From: JABDPF01 sp036351055
Lineage (GTDB): Bacteria; Pseudomonadota; Gammaproteobacteria; Xanthomonadales; SZUA-36
NCBI GenBank assembly: GCA_036351055.1
Contig: JAZBOH010000151.1
Location: forward strand, 1-29,799
DNA: 29,799 nt
Reading direction: 5' to 3'
Positions 13,842 to 21,796 of the stretch are shown one piece after another. The number at the start of each line of letters is the position of its first letter. The first letter of the stretch is position 1. Position numbers and translations under genes: made by a program. The notes under the pieces were generated by a model. The model saw only the letters and a program-made list of their open reading frames with translations. It did not search any database and was not told the origin of the DNA.

Positions 13842-15395
13842 ATGGACAATTACGTATACATTTTCGACACCACGCTGCGCGATGGCGAGCAGTCTCCCGG
13901 CTGTTCCATGAACGTCCAGGAAAAACTGCAGGTTGCACGGGTCCTTGATGATCTTGGCGTCGATATCATCGAGGCCGGTTTCCCGGCCGCCAGTGATGGC
14001 GACTTTCTCTCGGTCAAGTCGGTTGGCGAACTGGGTTTGAGTTCCCGGGTTGCCGGCCTGGCCAGATCGCGCAAGGGTGATATCGAGGCGGTAGCCCGGT
14101 CCCTCGATAAATGCAAGCACAAACGATTGCACACCTTTATCGCGACCAGCCCGATCCATCGTGAATTCAAGCTCGACATGAGCAAGCAACAGATCATCGA
14201 CAGCATGGTCGAGGCGGTCGAGTTCGGTAAGCAGTGGTTCGACGATATCGAGGTTTCTGCAGAGGACGCGTGTCGCACCGAGCTGGACTACCTGGTGGAG
14301 TTTTTCCAGGCTGCCATCGACGCCGGGGCGACCACGCTGAACGTCCCCGATACGGTCGGTTACACCACTCCACGCGAAGCCCGGCATATGTTCGAGTACA
14401 TCGTGGATCACCTGCAAAATGCGGACCATGCCATCTTGAGCTGCCACAACCACAACGACCTGGGCCTGGCGGTGGCCAACAGCCTGAGCGCGGTGGATGG
14501 CGGTGCGCGGCAGGTTGAATGCACCATCAACGGCATCGGTGAACGTGCCGGCAACGCGTCCCTCGAAGAAGTCGTCATGGCCTTGCGCACCCGCCACGAC
14601 CGCTATGGCCTGGAGACCGGTATCGATGCCTCGAAACTGTACCCGGCGAGCCGCATCGTGACGGCGGTGACGGGTTCCCGTGTGCAGCCCAACAAGGCGA
14701 TCGTCGGCCGCAACGCTTTTGCGCACGAGGCAGGGATTCACCAGGACGGCATACTGAAACACGCCGAGACTTATGAAATCATGAAGCCGGAGACCGTGGG
14801 CGTACCGGAAAACAACCTGGTGCTGGGTAAACACAGCGGGCGGCACGCATTTGGAAAACGCCTCGAAGACCTGGGTTTCTCCATGGACCGCGAATCCATG
14901 GAAAACCTTTTTTTGAAGTTCAAGACCCTGGCCGACCGAAAAAAGAGCGTGTATGACGAGGATATCGAGGCACTGGTGCTGGGCACCCAGCAGAGCGGCC
15001 CCTGGCACCTGGACGCGATTTCCATCCACACCGAGGTGGACGATGCCGAGCAGTCAGCCGAGGCCAGCCTGAAACTCCGTTTTAACGGGCAGGCGCCACG
15101 CATCTATACCGGCCGCGGCGACGGCCCGGTCAATGCCATCGTCAATGCCATCCGTGCGATCATCGATGAGGAGCTGCACATGGAACGTTTCCAGGTCAGC
15201 GCTGTGTCCCGCGGCAGTGACGCCCAGGGCCGCGCCACGGTGCGTGCCACGATCGGGCCCAACCGCTACAAGGGCACGGGCGTGTCGACGGATATCGTCG
15301 AAGCTGCTGCCGAGGCCATGGTCAGCATCATGAACCGGCACCAGCAGCACCAGGGCCGGCTTCCCGACGAAGACCGCCTGAAGGCTGCTGTATGA
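13842..15395 (+). CDS. leuA: 2-isopropylmalate synthase
   Basis: The 517-residue enzyme (E. coli 523) condenses acetyl-CoA with 2-oxoisovalerate, the first committed step of leucine synthesis. The TIM-barrel domain opens with IFDTTLRDGEQSPG (metal-binding Asp and catalytic Arg). It contains HNHNDLGLAVANSL with the metal His pair and GIGERAGNASLEEV. From about residue 390 the C-terminal part forms the leucine-binding regulatory domain. I chose the ATG at 13842 with aaggag at 13828-13833. An in-frame ATG at 13782 lies just before the attenuator stem, so a start there would place the hairpin inside the coding region; it is not believed. Confidence 0.97.
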   Translation: MDNYVYIFDTTLRDGEQSPGCSMNVQEKLQVARVLDDLGVDIIEAGFPAASDGDFLSVKSVGELGLSSRVAGLARSRKGDIEAVARSLDKCKHKRLHTFIATSPIHREFKLDMSKQQIIDSMVEAVEFGKQWFDDIEVSAEDACRTELDYLVEFFQAAIDAGATTLNVPDTVGYTTPREARHMFEYIVDHLQNADHAILSCHNHNDLGLAVANSLSAVDGGARQVECTINGIGERAGNASLEEVVMALRTRHDRYGLETGIDASKLYPASRIVTAVTGSRVQPNKAIVGRNAFAHEAGIHQDGILKHAETYEIMKPETVGVPENNLVLGKHSGRHAFGKRLEDLGFSMDRESMENLFLKFKTLADRKKSVYDEDIEALVLGTQQSGPWHLDAISIHTEVDDAEQSAEASLKLRFNGQAPRIYTGRGDGPVNAIVNAIRAIIDEELHMERFQVSAVSRGSDAQGRATVRATIGPNRYKGTGVSTDIVEAAAEAMVSIMNRHQQHQGRLPDEDRLKAAV

Positions 15396-15414
15396 GACCC
15401 GGGGGGACTGAAAC

Positions 15415-16815
15415 ATGAGTGAATCGACCACGCTGTTCGAAAAAATCTGGCAGCGTCACCTGGTCCGGCCCGAGACCGCGGATACACCGGCGGTACTCTA
15501 TATCGACCTGCAACTGCTGCACGAGGTCACCTCGCCACAGGCTTTTGATGAGCTGAAGCAGCGCGGTCTGAACGTACGCCGTCCTGACCGGCACCTGGCC
15601 ACCATCGACCATTCGACACCGACCACACCGCCTGATGAAAAGGGCGAATACGCCTGGTACACCGCGCAGGCGAAAAAACAGGTGGATACCGTGCACGTCA
15701 ATTGTGCCGCTCACGGTATTGAGATGCACAGCTGGGACAGCCCGAACCGTGGCATCGTACACGTGATGGGCCCGGAAATGGGCGCCACGCAGCCCGGCAT
15801 GACCATCGTATGCGGCGACAGCCACACGGCGACACACGGTGCATTCGGCGCCCTGGCGTTTGGTATCGGCACCACCGAAGTCGGCCACGTGATGGCAACC
15901 CAGTGCCTGTTGCAGAACAAGCCCAAAACACTGGGGATCCAGGTCGAAGGCAAATTGGGGCCAGGGGTCACGGCCAAGGACGTGATCCTGCACGTGATCG
16001 GCAAAATCGGTGTCGGCGGCGGAACGGGTTCGGTCATCGAGTACTTCGGGTCGACCATCCGCGCCATGGATATGGCGGGCCGCATGACGGTCTGCAACAT
16101 GTCGATCGAGTGCGGCGCCCGGGCCGGGCTGGTCGCCCCTGATGAAACCACGTTTGCCTACCTGGAGGGCCGGCCAAAGGTGCCTGCGGGCGAAGCCTGG
16201 GAGGAGGCGGTGGCTGATTGGAAAACGCTGAAAACCGATCCTGGTGCCGTTTTCGACCGGCTGGTCGAGGTCGACGCGGCAGACATCGAACCTAGTGTGA
16301 CCTGGGGCATCCACCCCGGCATGGTCATCGGAATCGGTGAGACCATACCCGGTGGCGAAAACGATGCGCTCGACTACATGCAATTGGAGAGTGGCGGCTT
16401 GCTGGCCGGCGAACCCGTCGACGTGGTGTTTATCGGCAGTTGCACCAACTCCCGCCTGGCCGACCTGCGCGCCGCGGCATCGATCCTGCGCAACCGCAAG
16501 GTTGCCGCCGGCACCCGGACCCTGGTCGTACCCGGCTCTGCGCTGACACGGGAACAGGCCGAGGCCGAGGGGCTGGACCAGGTATTCCGCACCGCCGGTG
16601 CGGAATGGCGCGAGCCCGGTTGCTCGATGTGCCTGGGCATGAACGGCGATATCGCCCGCCCCGGCGAACTGGTGGTCAGCACCAGTAACCGGAACTTCAA
16701 GGGCCGGCAGGGCCCGGGCGTCAGAACCATACTGGCCAGCCCCCTGACCGCCGCCGCCAGCGCAGTGACCGGGAAGGTCACCGACCCACGCAAATTCCTG
16801 GAGGAGTCGGCATGA
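15415..16815 (+). CDS. leuC: 3-isopropylmalate dehydratase large subunit
   Basis: The 466-residue aconitase-family protein isomerises 2- to 3-isopropylmalate with LeuD. The 4Fe-4S ligands are visible in FIGSCTNSRLADLRAA (one Cys) and GCSMCLGMN (two Cys). Substrate motifs include VCGDSHTATHGAFGALAFGIGTTEV. Full length. It begins 19 nt after leuA and overlaps leuD by 4 nt. Confidence 0.98.
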   Translation: MSESTTLFEKIWQRHLVRPETADTPAVLYIDLQLLHEVTSPQAFDELKQRGLNVRRPDRHLATIDHSTPTTPPDEKGEYAWYTAQAKKQVDTVHVNCAAHGIEMHSWDSPNRGIVHVMGPEMGATQPGMTIVCGDSHTATHGAFGALAFGIGTTEVGHVMATQCLLQNKPKTLGIQVEGKLGPGVTAKDVILHVIGKIGVGGGTGSVIEYFGSTIRAMDMAGRMTVCNMSIECGARAGLVAPDETTFAYLEGRPKVPAGEAWEEAVADWKTLKTDPGAVFDRLVEVDAADIEPSVTWGIHPGMVIGIGETIPGGENDALDYMQLESGGLLAGEPVDVVFIGSCTNSRLADLRAAASILRNRKVAAGTRTLVVPGSALTREQAEAEGLDQVFRTAGAEWREPGCSMCLGMNGDIARPGELVVSTSNRNFKGRQGPGVRTILASPLTAAASAVTGKVTDPRKFLEESA

Positions 16816-17387
16816 GCAGGCCGGACATCGAATCCCGTACCTTCAACCTGGCCGTTGATAACATCGACACCGACCAGATCATCCCCGCCCATTTCCTTAC
16901 CATGACCGGCCGTGAAGGGCTGGATCGGGCCTGTTTCCATGCCTGGCGTTTCAACGAGGACGGCAGTGAAAAAGCCGACAGCCCGCTACGGGAACACGAC
17001 GTACAAGGTCAGAAGGTGCTGGTCACCGGCGAAAACTTCGGCTGCGGCTCATCCCGCGAACATGCGCCGTGGGCGTTGCTGGACTATGGCTTCAAGGCCG
17101 TGATCAGCAGTCGCTTTGCCGATATTTTCAGCGGCAATGCGCTTAAGAACGGGCTGTTGCCGGTGGTCGTCAAGCCGGAAGTCGCGGACTACCTCCTGGC
17201 GCACCCGGATAGCGAGGTCAGTATCGACATAGGCAGACGCAGCCTCAAAATCGAGGGATACGGCGAATTCGAATTCCCGCTGGACCCTTTTTCCGCCTAT
17301 TGCCTGGTACGGGGAATTGACCAGCTGGATTTCATCCTGCAAGGTGCAGACGATATCAAACGTTACGAACAGGCCCATGGAAAATAA
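16812..17387 (+). CDS. leuD: 3-isopropylmalate dehydratase small subunit
   Basis: The 191-residue swivelling domain partner of LeuC has the motif VDNIDTDQIIPAHFL near the N-terminus, GENFGCGSSREHAPWAL (substrate-binding loop) and ISSRFADIFSGNALKNGLLPV. Its length is near the usual 200 residues. It is translationally coupled on both sides, by a 4-nt overlap with leuC and an 11-nt overlap with leuB. Confidence 0.98.
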   Translation: MSRPDIESRTFNLAVDNIDTDQIIPAHFLTMTGREGLDRACFHAWRFNEDGSEKADSPLREHDVQGQKVLVTGENFGCGSSREHAPWALLDYGFKAVISSRFADIFSGNALKNGLLPVVVKPEVADYLLAHPDSEVSIDIGRRSLKIEGYGEFEFPLDPFSAYCLVRGIDQLDFILQGADDIKRYEQAHGK

Positions 17388-18450
17388 AGAAGAACAACAT
17401 TACCGTATCGTCGGGTTGCCCGGCGACTGTATCGGGCCCGAGGTATACCACTCGGCCGAACAGGTTCTCAAGACACTTTCTGAATGCAGTGGTTTCAGCT
17501 ACGAGCTGATCGAGTGCCATATTGGCGGCGCCGCGGTGGATGCCACCGGCGTACCGCTGCCACAGGAAACCATCGATGCCTGCCTGAAAGCTGACGCCGC
17601 TCTGCTGGGCGCGGTGGGCGGCCCGAAGTGGGACGGCAACCCGGCCGGGCAACGACCCGAACTGGGCCTGTTGCAGATCCGCTCTGCCCTGAACCTGTTC
17701 TGCAATCTGCGGCCCGTGGTCCTGCACCCGTCCCTGCAACACTTTTCGCCCTTGAAACCGGACCGCCTGGTCAACGTCGACATGATGATCGTGCGCGAAC
17801 TGACCAGCGGCAGTTACTTCGGCAAGAAATGGCGCAATGACAATGAGGCAGAAGACGTTTGCCGTTATACGCGCGAAGAGATTGAACGCGTTACACGCGC
17901 TGCCGGACGCATTGCACAACAACGCGATGGCCGCGTCACCCTGGTCGACAAGGCCAACGTCCTGGAAACCTCGCGCCTCTGGCGTATCGTCGTCAACGAC
18001 GTTTTTGAAAGGGAATTCCCGGAACTCGACCTCGAATTCCTCTATGTAGATGCCGCCGCCATGCACCTGCTGACCCGCCCGGGTGATTTCGACGTGATGC
18101 TGACCGAGAACATGTTTGGTGACATTCTCTCGGACGAGGCCTCGATGCTCTGCGGCTCACTGGGACTCCTGCCTTCAGCCTCCATCAACGAGGAACGTTT
18201 CGGCCTGTACGAACCCATCCACGGCTCGGCGCCGGATATCGCCGGCCAGGGCATCGCCAACCCCTACGCGATGCTGTTGTCCGTGGCCATGATGTTGCGT
18301 CACTCGCTGGACAACGTAGAAGCGGCCGATGCACTCGAGGAATGTATTTACGGATGCTGGGAAGACGGCATCCTGAGCAAAGACCTCGACCCAGAAGGCC
18401 TGGGCACCCAGGAGATCACCGATGCGGTCTGCGAACGGCTGGTTCGATAA
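17377..18450 (+). CDS. leuB: 3-isopropylmalate dehydrogenase
   Basis: The 357-residue enzyme oxidatively decarboxylates 3-isopropylmalate with NAD+. Typical segments are GLPGDCIGPEV, ALLGAVGGPKWD, LGLLQIRSALNLFCNLRPV, VRELTSGSYFG, DKANVLETSRLWR, NMFGDILSDEASMLCGSLGLLPSAS and EPIHGSAPDIAGQGIANP. The ATG at 17377 (MENKEEQ) gives a normal N-terminus; the frame is open further upstream only because it overlaps leuD. Confidence 0.98.
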   Translation: MENKEEQHYRIVGLPGDCIGPEVYHSAEQVLKTLSECSGFSYELIECHIGGAAVDATGVPLPQETIDACLKADAALLGAVGGPKWDGNPAGQRPELGLLQIRSALNLFCNLRPVVLHPSLQHFSPLKPDRLVNVDMMIVRELTSGSYFGKKWRNDNEAEDVCRYTREEIERVTRAAGRIAQQRDGRVTLVDKANVLETSRLWRIVVNDVFEREFPELDLEFLYVDAAAMHLLTRPGDFDVMLTENMFGDILSDEASMLCGSLGLLPSASINEERFGLYEPIHGSAPDIAGQGIANPYAMLLSVAMMLRHSLDNVEAADALEECIYGCWEDGILSKDLDPEGLGTQEITDAVCERLVR

Positions 18451-19957
18451 ATTCATGCCCGGCATCATGCGATGCCGGCTGGATGACCTGGTGCTGGAAA
18501 CCCCGGTACAGGAAATGCCGGCCCTTTCGGCCCGGCTGGGTATTGACATCCGTATCAAGCGCGAGGACCTGCAACCTGTCTTCTCCTTCAAGCTGCGCGG
18601 CGCTTACGCCAAGTTGCAGACACTGACGGATGAACAGCGCCGGAACGGCGTGATCTGCGCCTCGGCCGGCAACCACGCCCAGGGCGTAGCCATGGCTGCC
18701 CGGCACCTCGGTATCTCGGCGCAGGTGGTCATGCCAGCCATTACCCCCGACATCAAAGTCAATGCGGTTAGAAAACTGGGGGCAGAGGTGATTATTCACG
18801 GCGACGATTTTGACACCGCCTGCGGGCGCGCCCTGGAAATCGCCGAAAAGGACAAGCTGACGTTCGTACACCCTTACGACGACCCCGACGTGATCACCGG
18901 GCAGGCGACCATCGCGGCGGAACTGTTCCGGCAGTGCCAGACGCCGCCGGATTTCCTGTTCATATGCATTGGTGGTGGCGGCCTGGCCGCCGGCATGTCC
19001 ATCGTCAGCCGCTACCTGCAACCCGGCATCAAGATCATCGGTGTGGAAGCCGCGGAATCAGCCTCGATGAAGGCAGCCCTGGAAGCCGGCGAGCCGGTGA
19101 CCCTGGAAACCATCGGGCATTTCGCCGAGGGCGTCGCCGTCAAGCGTACCGGTGACCTGACCTTCGATATCTGTTCCGACCTGCTGGATGAAGTCATCAC
19201 CGTCGACAACGACGAAATCTGTGCCGCGGTTCAGGACGTGTACGAGGATACACGCGCCATCGCCGAACCGGCTGGTGTGCTGGCGGTGGCGGGTATCAAG
19301 AAGTACTTTTCGCAACATTCCGGCAGGGGTAAAACCGCGGCCGCGGTGCTGTCCGGAGCCAATGTGAACTTCGCCCGCCTGCGCCATATCGCCGAGCGCG
19401 CGGCCGTGGGTGAAGAATCAGAAGCGCTGTTTGGCGTAACCATTCCCGAAAAACCGGGCAGCTTCCTGGATTTTTGTGAAACCGTTGGACTGCGCGGTAT
19501 CACGGAATTCAACTACCGTTACTCGGACGTGACCGAAGCCCACATTTTTGTCGGTGTACAGTTGAAACAGGGCATCGCCGAAAAGCAGGAAATCATCGAC
19601 CAGCTTTCCACCCATGGTTTGCCCGTTATCGACCTGTCGACCAACGATATGGCCCGGCTGCATATCCGGCACATGGTGGGCGGCCGCGCCCCGGTGCAGA
19701 ACGAGCGTATCCTGCGCTTCCAGTTCCCCGAGCGCCCCGGCGCCCTGCTGCAGTTTCTCAAGGGGATGCAGACCGACTGGAATATCAGCCTGTTCCACTA
19801 CCGTAACTACGGCTCGGAGTACGGCCGCGTTCTGATGGGCATCCAGGTGCCGGACTCAGACCACGATCGTTTCCAGGCTTTCCTGGAACACACCGGCTAC
19901 AACTACACCATCGAAGCGGACAATCCCGCTTACCATATGTTTGTCGGCTCGGCCTGA
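18422..19957 (+). CDS. ilvA: Biosynthetic threonine dehydratase (threonine deaminase)
   Basis: The 511-residue protein (E. coli 514) converts threonine to 2-oxobutyrate, the committed step to isoleucine. The PLP lysine is in SFKLRGAYAK (near residue 58), with ASAGNHAQGVA and the glycine loop CIGGGGLAAG. Two C-terminal ACT-like regulatory domains follow (FGVTIPEKPGSFLDFCETVG... and LRFQFPERPGALLQFLKGM...), so this is the long, isoleucine-inhibited form rather than catabolic TdcB. The start is inside leuB by 29 nt and is supported by aggag at 18410-18414. It completes a leuACDB-ilvA operon. Confidence 0.97.
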   Translation: MRSANGWFDKFMPGIMRCRLDDLVLETPVQEMPALSARLGIDIRIKREDLQPVFSFKLRGAYAKLQTLTDEQRRNGVICASAGNHAQGVAMAARHLGISAQVVMPAITPDIKVNAVRKLGAEVIIHGDDFDTACGRALEIAEKDKLTFVHPYDDPDVITGQATIAAELFRQCQTPPDFLFICIGGGGLAAGMSIVSRYLQPGIKIIGVEAAESASMKAALEAGEPVTLETIGHFAEGVAVKRTGDLTFDICSDLLDEVITVDNDEICAAVQDVYEDTRAIAEPAGVLAVAGIKKYFSQHSGRGKTAAAVLSGANVNFARLRHIAERAAVGEESEALFGVTIPEKPGSFLDFCETVGLRGITEFNYRYSDVTEAHIFVGVQLKQGIAEKQEIIDQLSTHGLPVIDLSTNDMARLHIRHMVGGRAPVQNERILRFQFPERPGALLQFLKGMQTDWNISLFHYRNYGSEYGRVLMGIQVPDSDHDRFQAFLEHTGYNYTIEADNPAYHMFVGSA

Positions 19958-19968
19958 ACCTCTGCTTG

Positions 19969-20514
19969 CTATGAGGACGCCAGCTGGCGGCCTGCGCTTC
20001 CCAGGGTCAGCATGGTGATGCCGGAGAATACCAGGCGGATGCCCACCAGCATACCGACCACCCACAGGGCGGTTTCAGGCCAGCCCTTGAGGATCATGAC
20101 GCCCAGCACGACCGTTACCAGGCCATTGAAAACCAGCCAGCCCCAGCCGTTTTGCGGTTTTACGTTCCAGGCGACGACGAAGGTCATGAAACCGTCGACC
20201 AGGAAATAGACCCCCAGCAAGATGGTCAGGTTGACCAGCGCCATGCCGGGCTGGGCGACAACGGCGATACCGGCCAGTACAGTCAGGCCGCCAAACAGCA
20301 ACTTGACCAGGACCTTGCCCAGGGAGGGCGCCTGGAAAGAAAAAATCGTCATCGAAATACCCGCGGCCAGCAGGGCGATTCCCACCAGCATGGCCACGGC
20401 CAGGCCGGATACGAATGGCGCCCCGATTGCCATGAATCCGAACAGCATGGTCAGGATTCCCCAAACCATGCCCCAGTTCGAAAGCTTTTTCAGTTGTTGG
20501 CTGCCTTCATTCAT
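19969..20514 (-). CDS. HdeD-family (DUF308) membrane protein
   Basis: The 181-residue protein has six predicted membrane helices arranged as three similar hairpins (WGMVWGILTMLFGFMAI..., LVNLTILLGVYFLVDGFMTF..., WLVFNGLVTVVLGVMILKGWP). Repeated glycine-rich turns of this type are characteristic of the HdeD acid-resistance family. The function outside enterobacteria is not established. The ATG at 20514 has GGAGGA 8-13 nt upstream and overlaps the hemH stop by 8 nt, so the two genes are probably co-translated. Confidence 0.85.
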   Translation of the reverse strand: MNEGSQQLKKLSNWGMVWGILTMLFGFMAIGAPFVSGLAVAMLVGIALLAAGISMTIFSFQAPSLGKVLVKLLFGGLTVLAGIAVVAQPGMALVNLTILLGVYFLVDGFMTFVVAWNVKPQNGWGWLVFNGLVTVVLGVMILKGWPETALWVVGMLVGIRLVFSGITMLTLGSAGRQLASS

Positions 20515-21502
20515 TGTGGTCTCCTCCAGGTAATTCAAACAGGCCTCGCATGACCTCAACGTGTTCGTTACTGTCGTTCAAGGCGGGGATATACTCCAGT
20601 TTCTCACCGCCCGCTTCTTCGAACAGCTCACTGTTTTGCATGGCAATTTCTTCCAGCGTTTCCAGGCAGTCAACGCCGAAACCGGGGCAAACCACCTGCA
20701 CGTGCCTGACGCCGGATGCCGCAAGTTCCTGCAGACTGATATCCGTATAAGGCTGTAACCAGGGCTCACGCCCAACCCTCGACTGGTAGCACAGAAGCCA
20801 CTCGCTGGCGTCCAGGCCCAGGCGCTCCGCGATCGCACTTACACTGGCCTCGCACTGATCGCGGTAAGGATCGCCCTGGGTCACGTAACGTTCCGGTATT
20901 CCGTGCAGCGAAAAGATCAATTTCTCAGCCGGTCCATGTTCCTCGCGAAAAGCCTTTATGCGGTTTGCAACCGCCGCGATCCAGCCTTTGTCAAGGTGAT
21001 AGTCCATGATCCTTTGCTGACGGGGATTCCAGCCCATCGAATCCAGGGCCGCGTCTACTGCATCGTAGATCGAAGAAGTTGTCGTATGAGAAAACTGGGG
21101 GTACAGGGGAATGATAACGACTTCGTCGACACCTTCTCGCCGCAAGGCTTCAAGACCCCTGTGGATGGATGGCTCGCCATAACGCATACCCACTTCCACC
21201 GCCACTGACCCGGGTGCCGCCGCGGCAAGGCCCGCGGCCAGCCGTTGCGTCAGCACCAGCAGTGGCGAACCCTCTGGCCACCAGATTTTCCGGTAAGCCG
21301 CCGCAGAACGGCCGGAACGAAACGGGATGATCACCAGGTTGAGCAGCGGCAACCACAGGTACCGTGGAAGGTCGATGACCCTGGGATCGGACAGGAACTC
21401 CCGCAAAAACCGTGCGACTGGCCTGGTCTCGGGCGCCTCGGGTGTACCCAGGTTGGCCACAAGCACGCCGCAGCGCTTGTCTTTCTGATTGATTTCGATC
21501 AT
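20507..21502 (-). CDS. hemH: Ferrochelatase
   Basis: The 331-residue enzyme (E. coli 320) inserts Fe2+ into protoporphyrin IX, the last step of protoheme synthesis, at the membrane. Motifs are GVLVANLGTPEAP near the N-terminus, FSLHGIPERYVTQGDPYRDQC with the metal His, YQSRVGREPWLQP, and VVCPGFGVDCLETLEEI with the conserved Glu. The ATG at 21502 (MIEINQKD) is preceded by AGGG. The open frame continues about 70 codons upstream, but that part is low-complexity and unlike the family. Heme supply suits a cell that makes multiheme cytochromes; the genes are not otherwise linked. Confidence 0.95.
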   Translation of the reverse strand: MIEINQKDKRCGVLVANLGTPEAPETRPVARFLREFLSDPRVIDLPRYLWLPLLNLVIIPFRSGRSAAAYRKIWWPEGSPLLVLTQRLAAGLAAAAPGSVAVEVGMRYGEPSIHRGLEALRREGVDEVVIIPLYPQFSHTTTSSIYDAVDAALDSMGWNPRQQRIMDYHLDKGWIAAVANRIKAFREEHGPAEKLIFSLHGIPERYVTQGDPYRDQCEASVSAIAERLGLDASEWLLCYQSRVGREPWLQPYTDISLQELAASGVRHVQVVCPGFGVDCLETLEEIAMQNSELFEEAGGEKLEYIPALNDSNEHVEVMRGLFELPGGDHNE

Positions 21503-21796
21503 GAAACACCCTGAAAACTCATGTGGCATAAACACCACATTGGCAATCGCTATCTTCCAACAATCTGCCTGCAAATGATAGCCGTAGTTGAAGAATGGCC
21601 TGTAATCCCTTGCTATTGACCCGGAATCACGAGCAGACACGCCGGTCTCCTCGAAATATTTCCTGCCCCGGCCTGTTGCTATTCCACCACAGTTGCAGTA
21701 AACCGTTGACAAAACAACACTAAGGCCTTGTTTTATTTATTTATTCTGCTAGCATGGCTCTCCGCGTTCAGAATTACGAGGCAGAGGCCTGCGCCG
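21503..21796. promoter_or_regulatory. Divergent regulatory region, hemH / IPTL-CTERM gene
   Basis: No gene was found here. A hairpin atgtgg (21521-21526) / ccacat (21535-21540) lies in the hemH leader about 20 nt from its start. Toward the plus-strand gene there is TTGACA (21706-21711) with a -10-like TTTTAT 19 nt further on (21731-21736). This overlaps an inverted repeat, aaaacaa (21711-21717) / ttgtttt (21728-21734), that could be an operator. The spacing is longer than ideal. Confidence 0.35.

Noticed and set aside
13659..15029. Long minus-strand open frame opposite leuA (456 codons)
   Set aside because: It mirrors leuA, resembles no family and has the composition of an antisense shadow.
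15328..16383. Minus-strand open frame opposite leuC (351 codons)
   Set aside because: Shadow of a clear leuC; rich in His/Arg/Gly from reverse-strand codons.
21503..21712. 70-residue N-terminal extension of HemH
   Set aside because: Not like ferrochelatase; the extra part covers a hairpin and promoter-like sequence.
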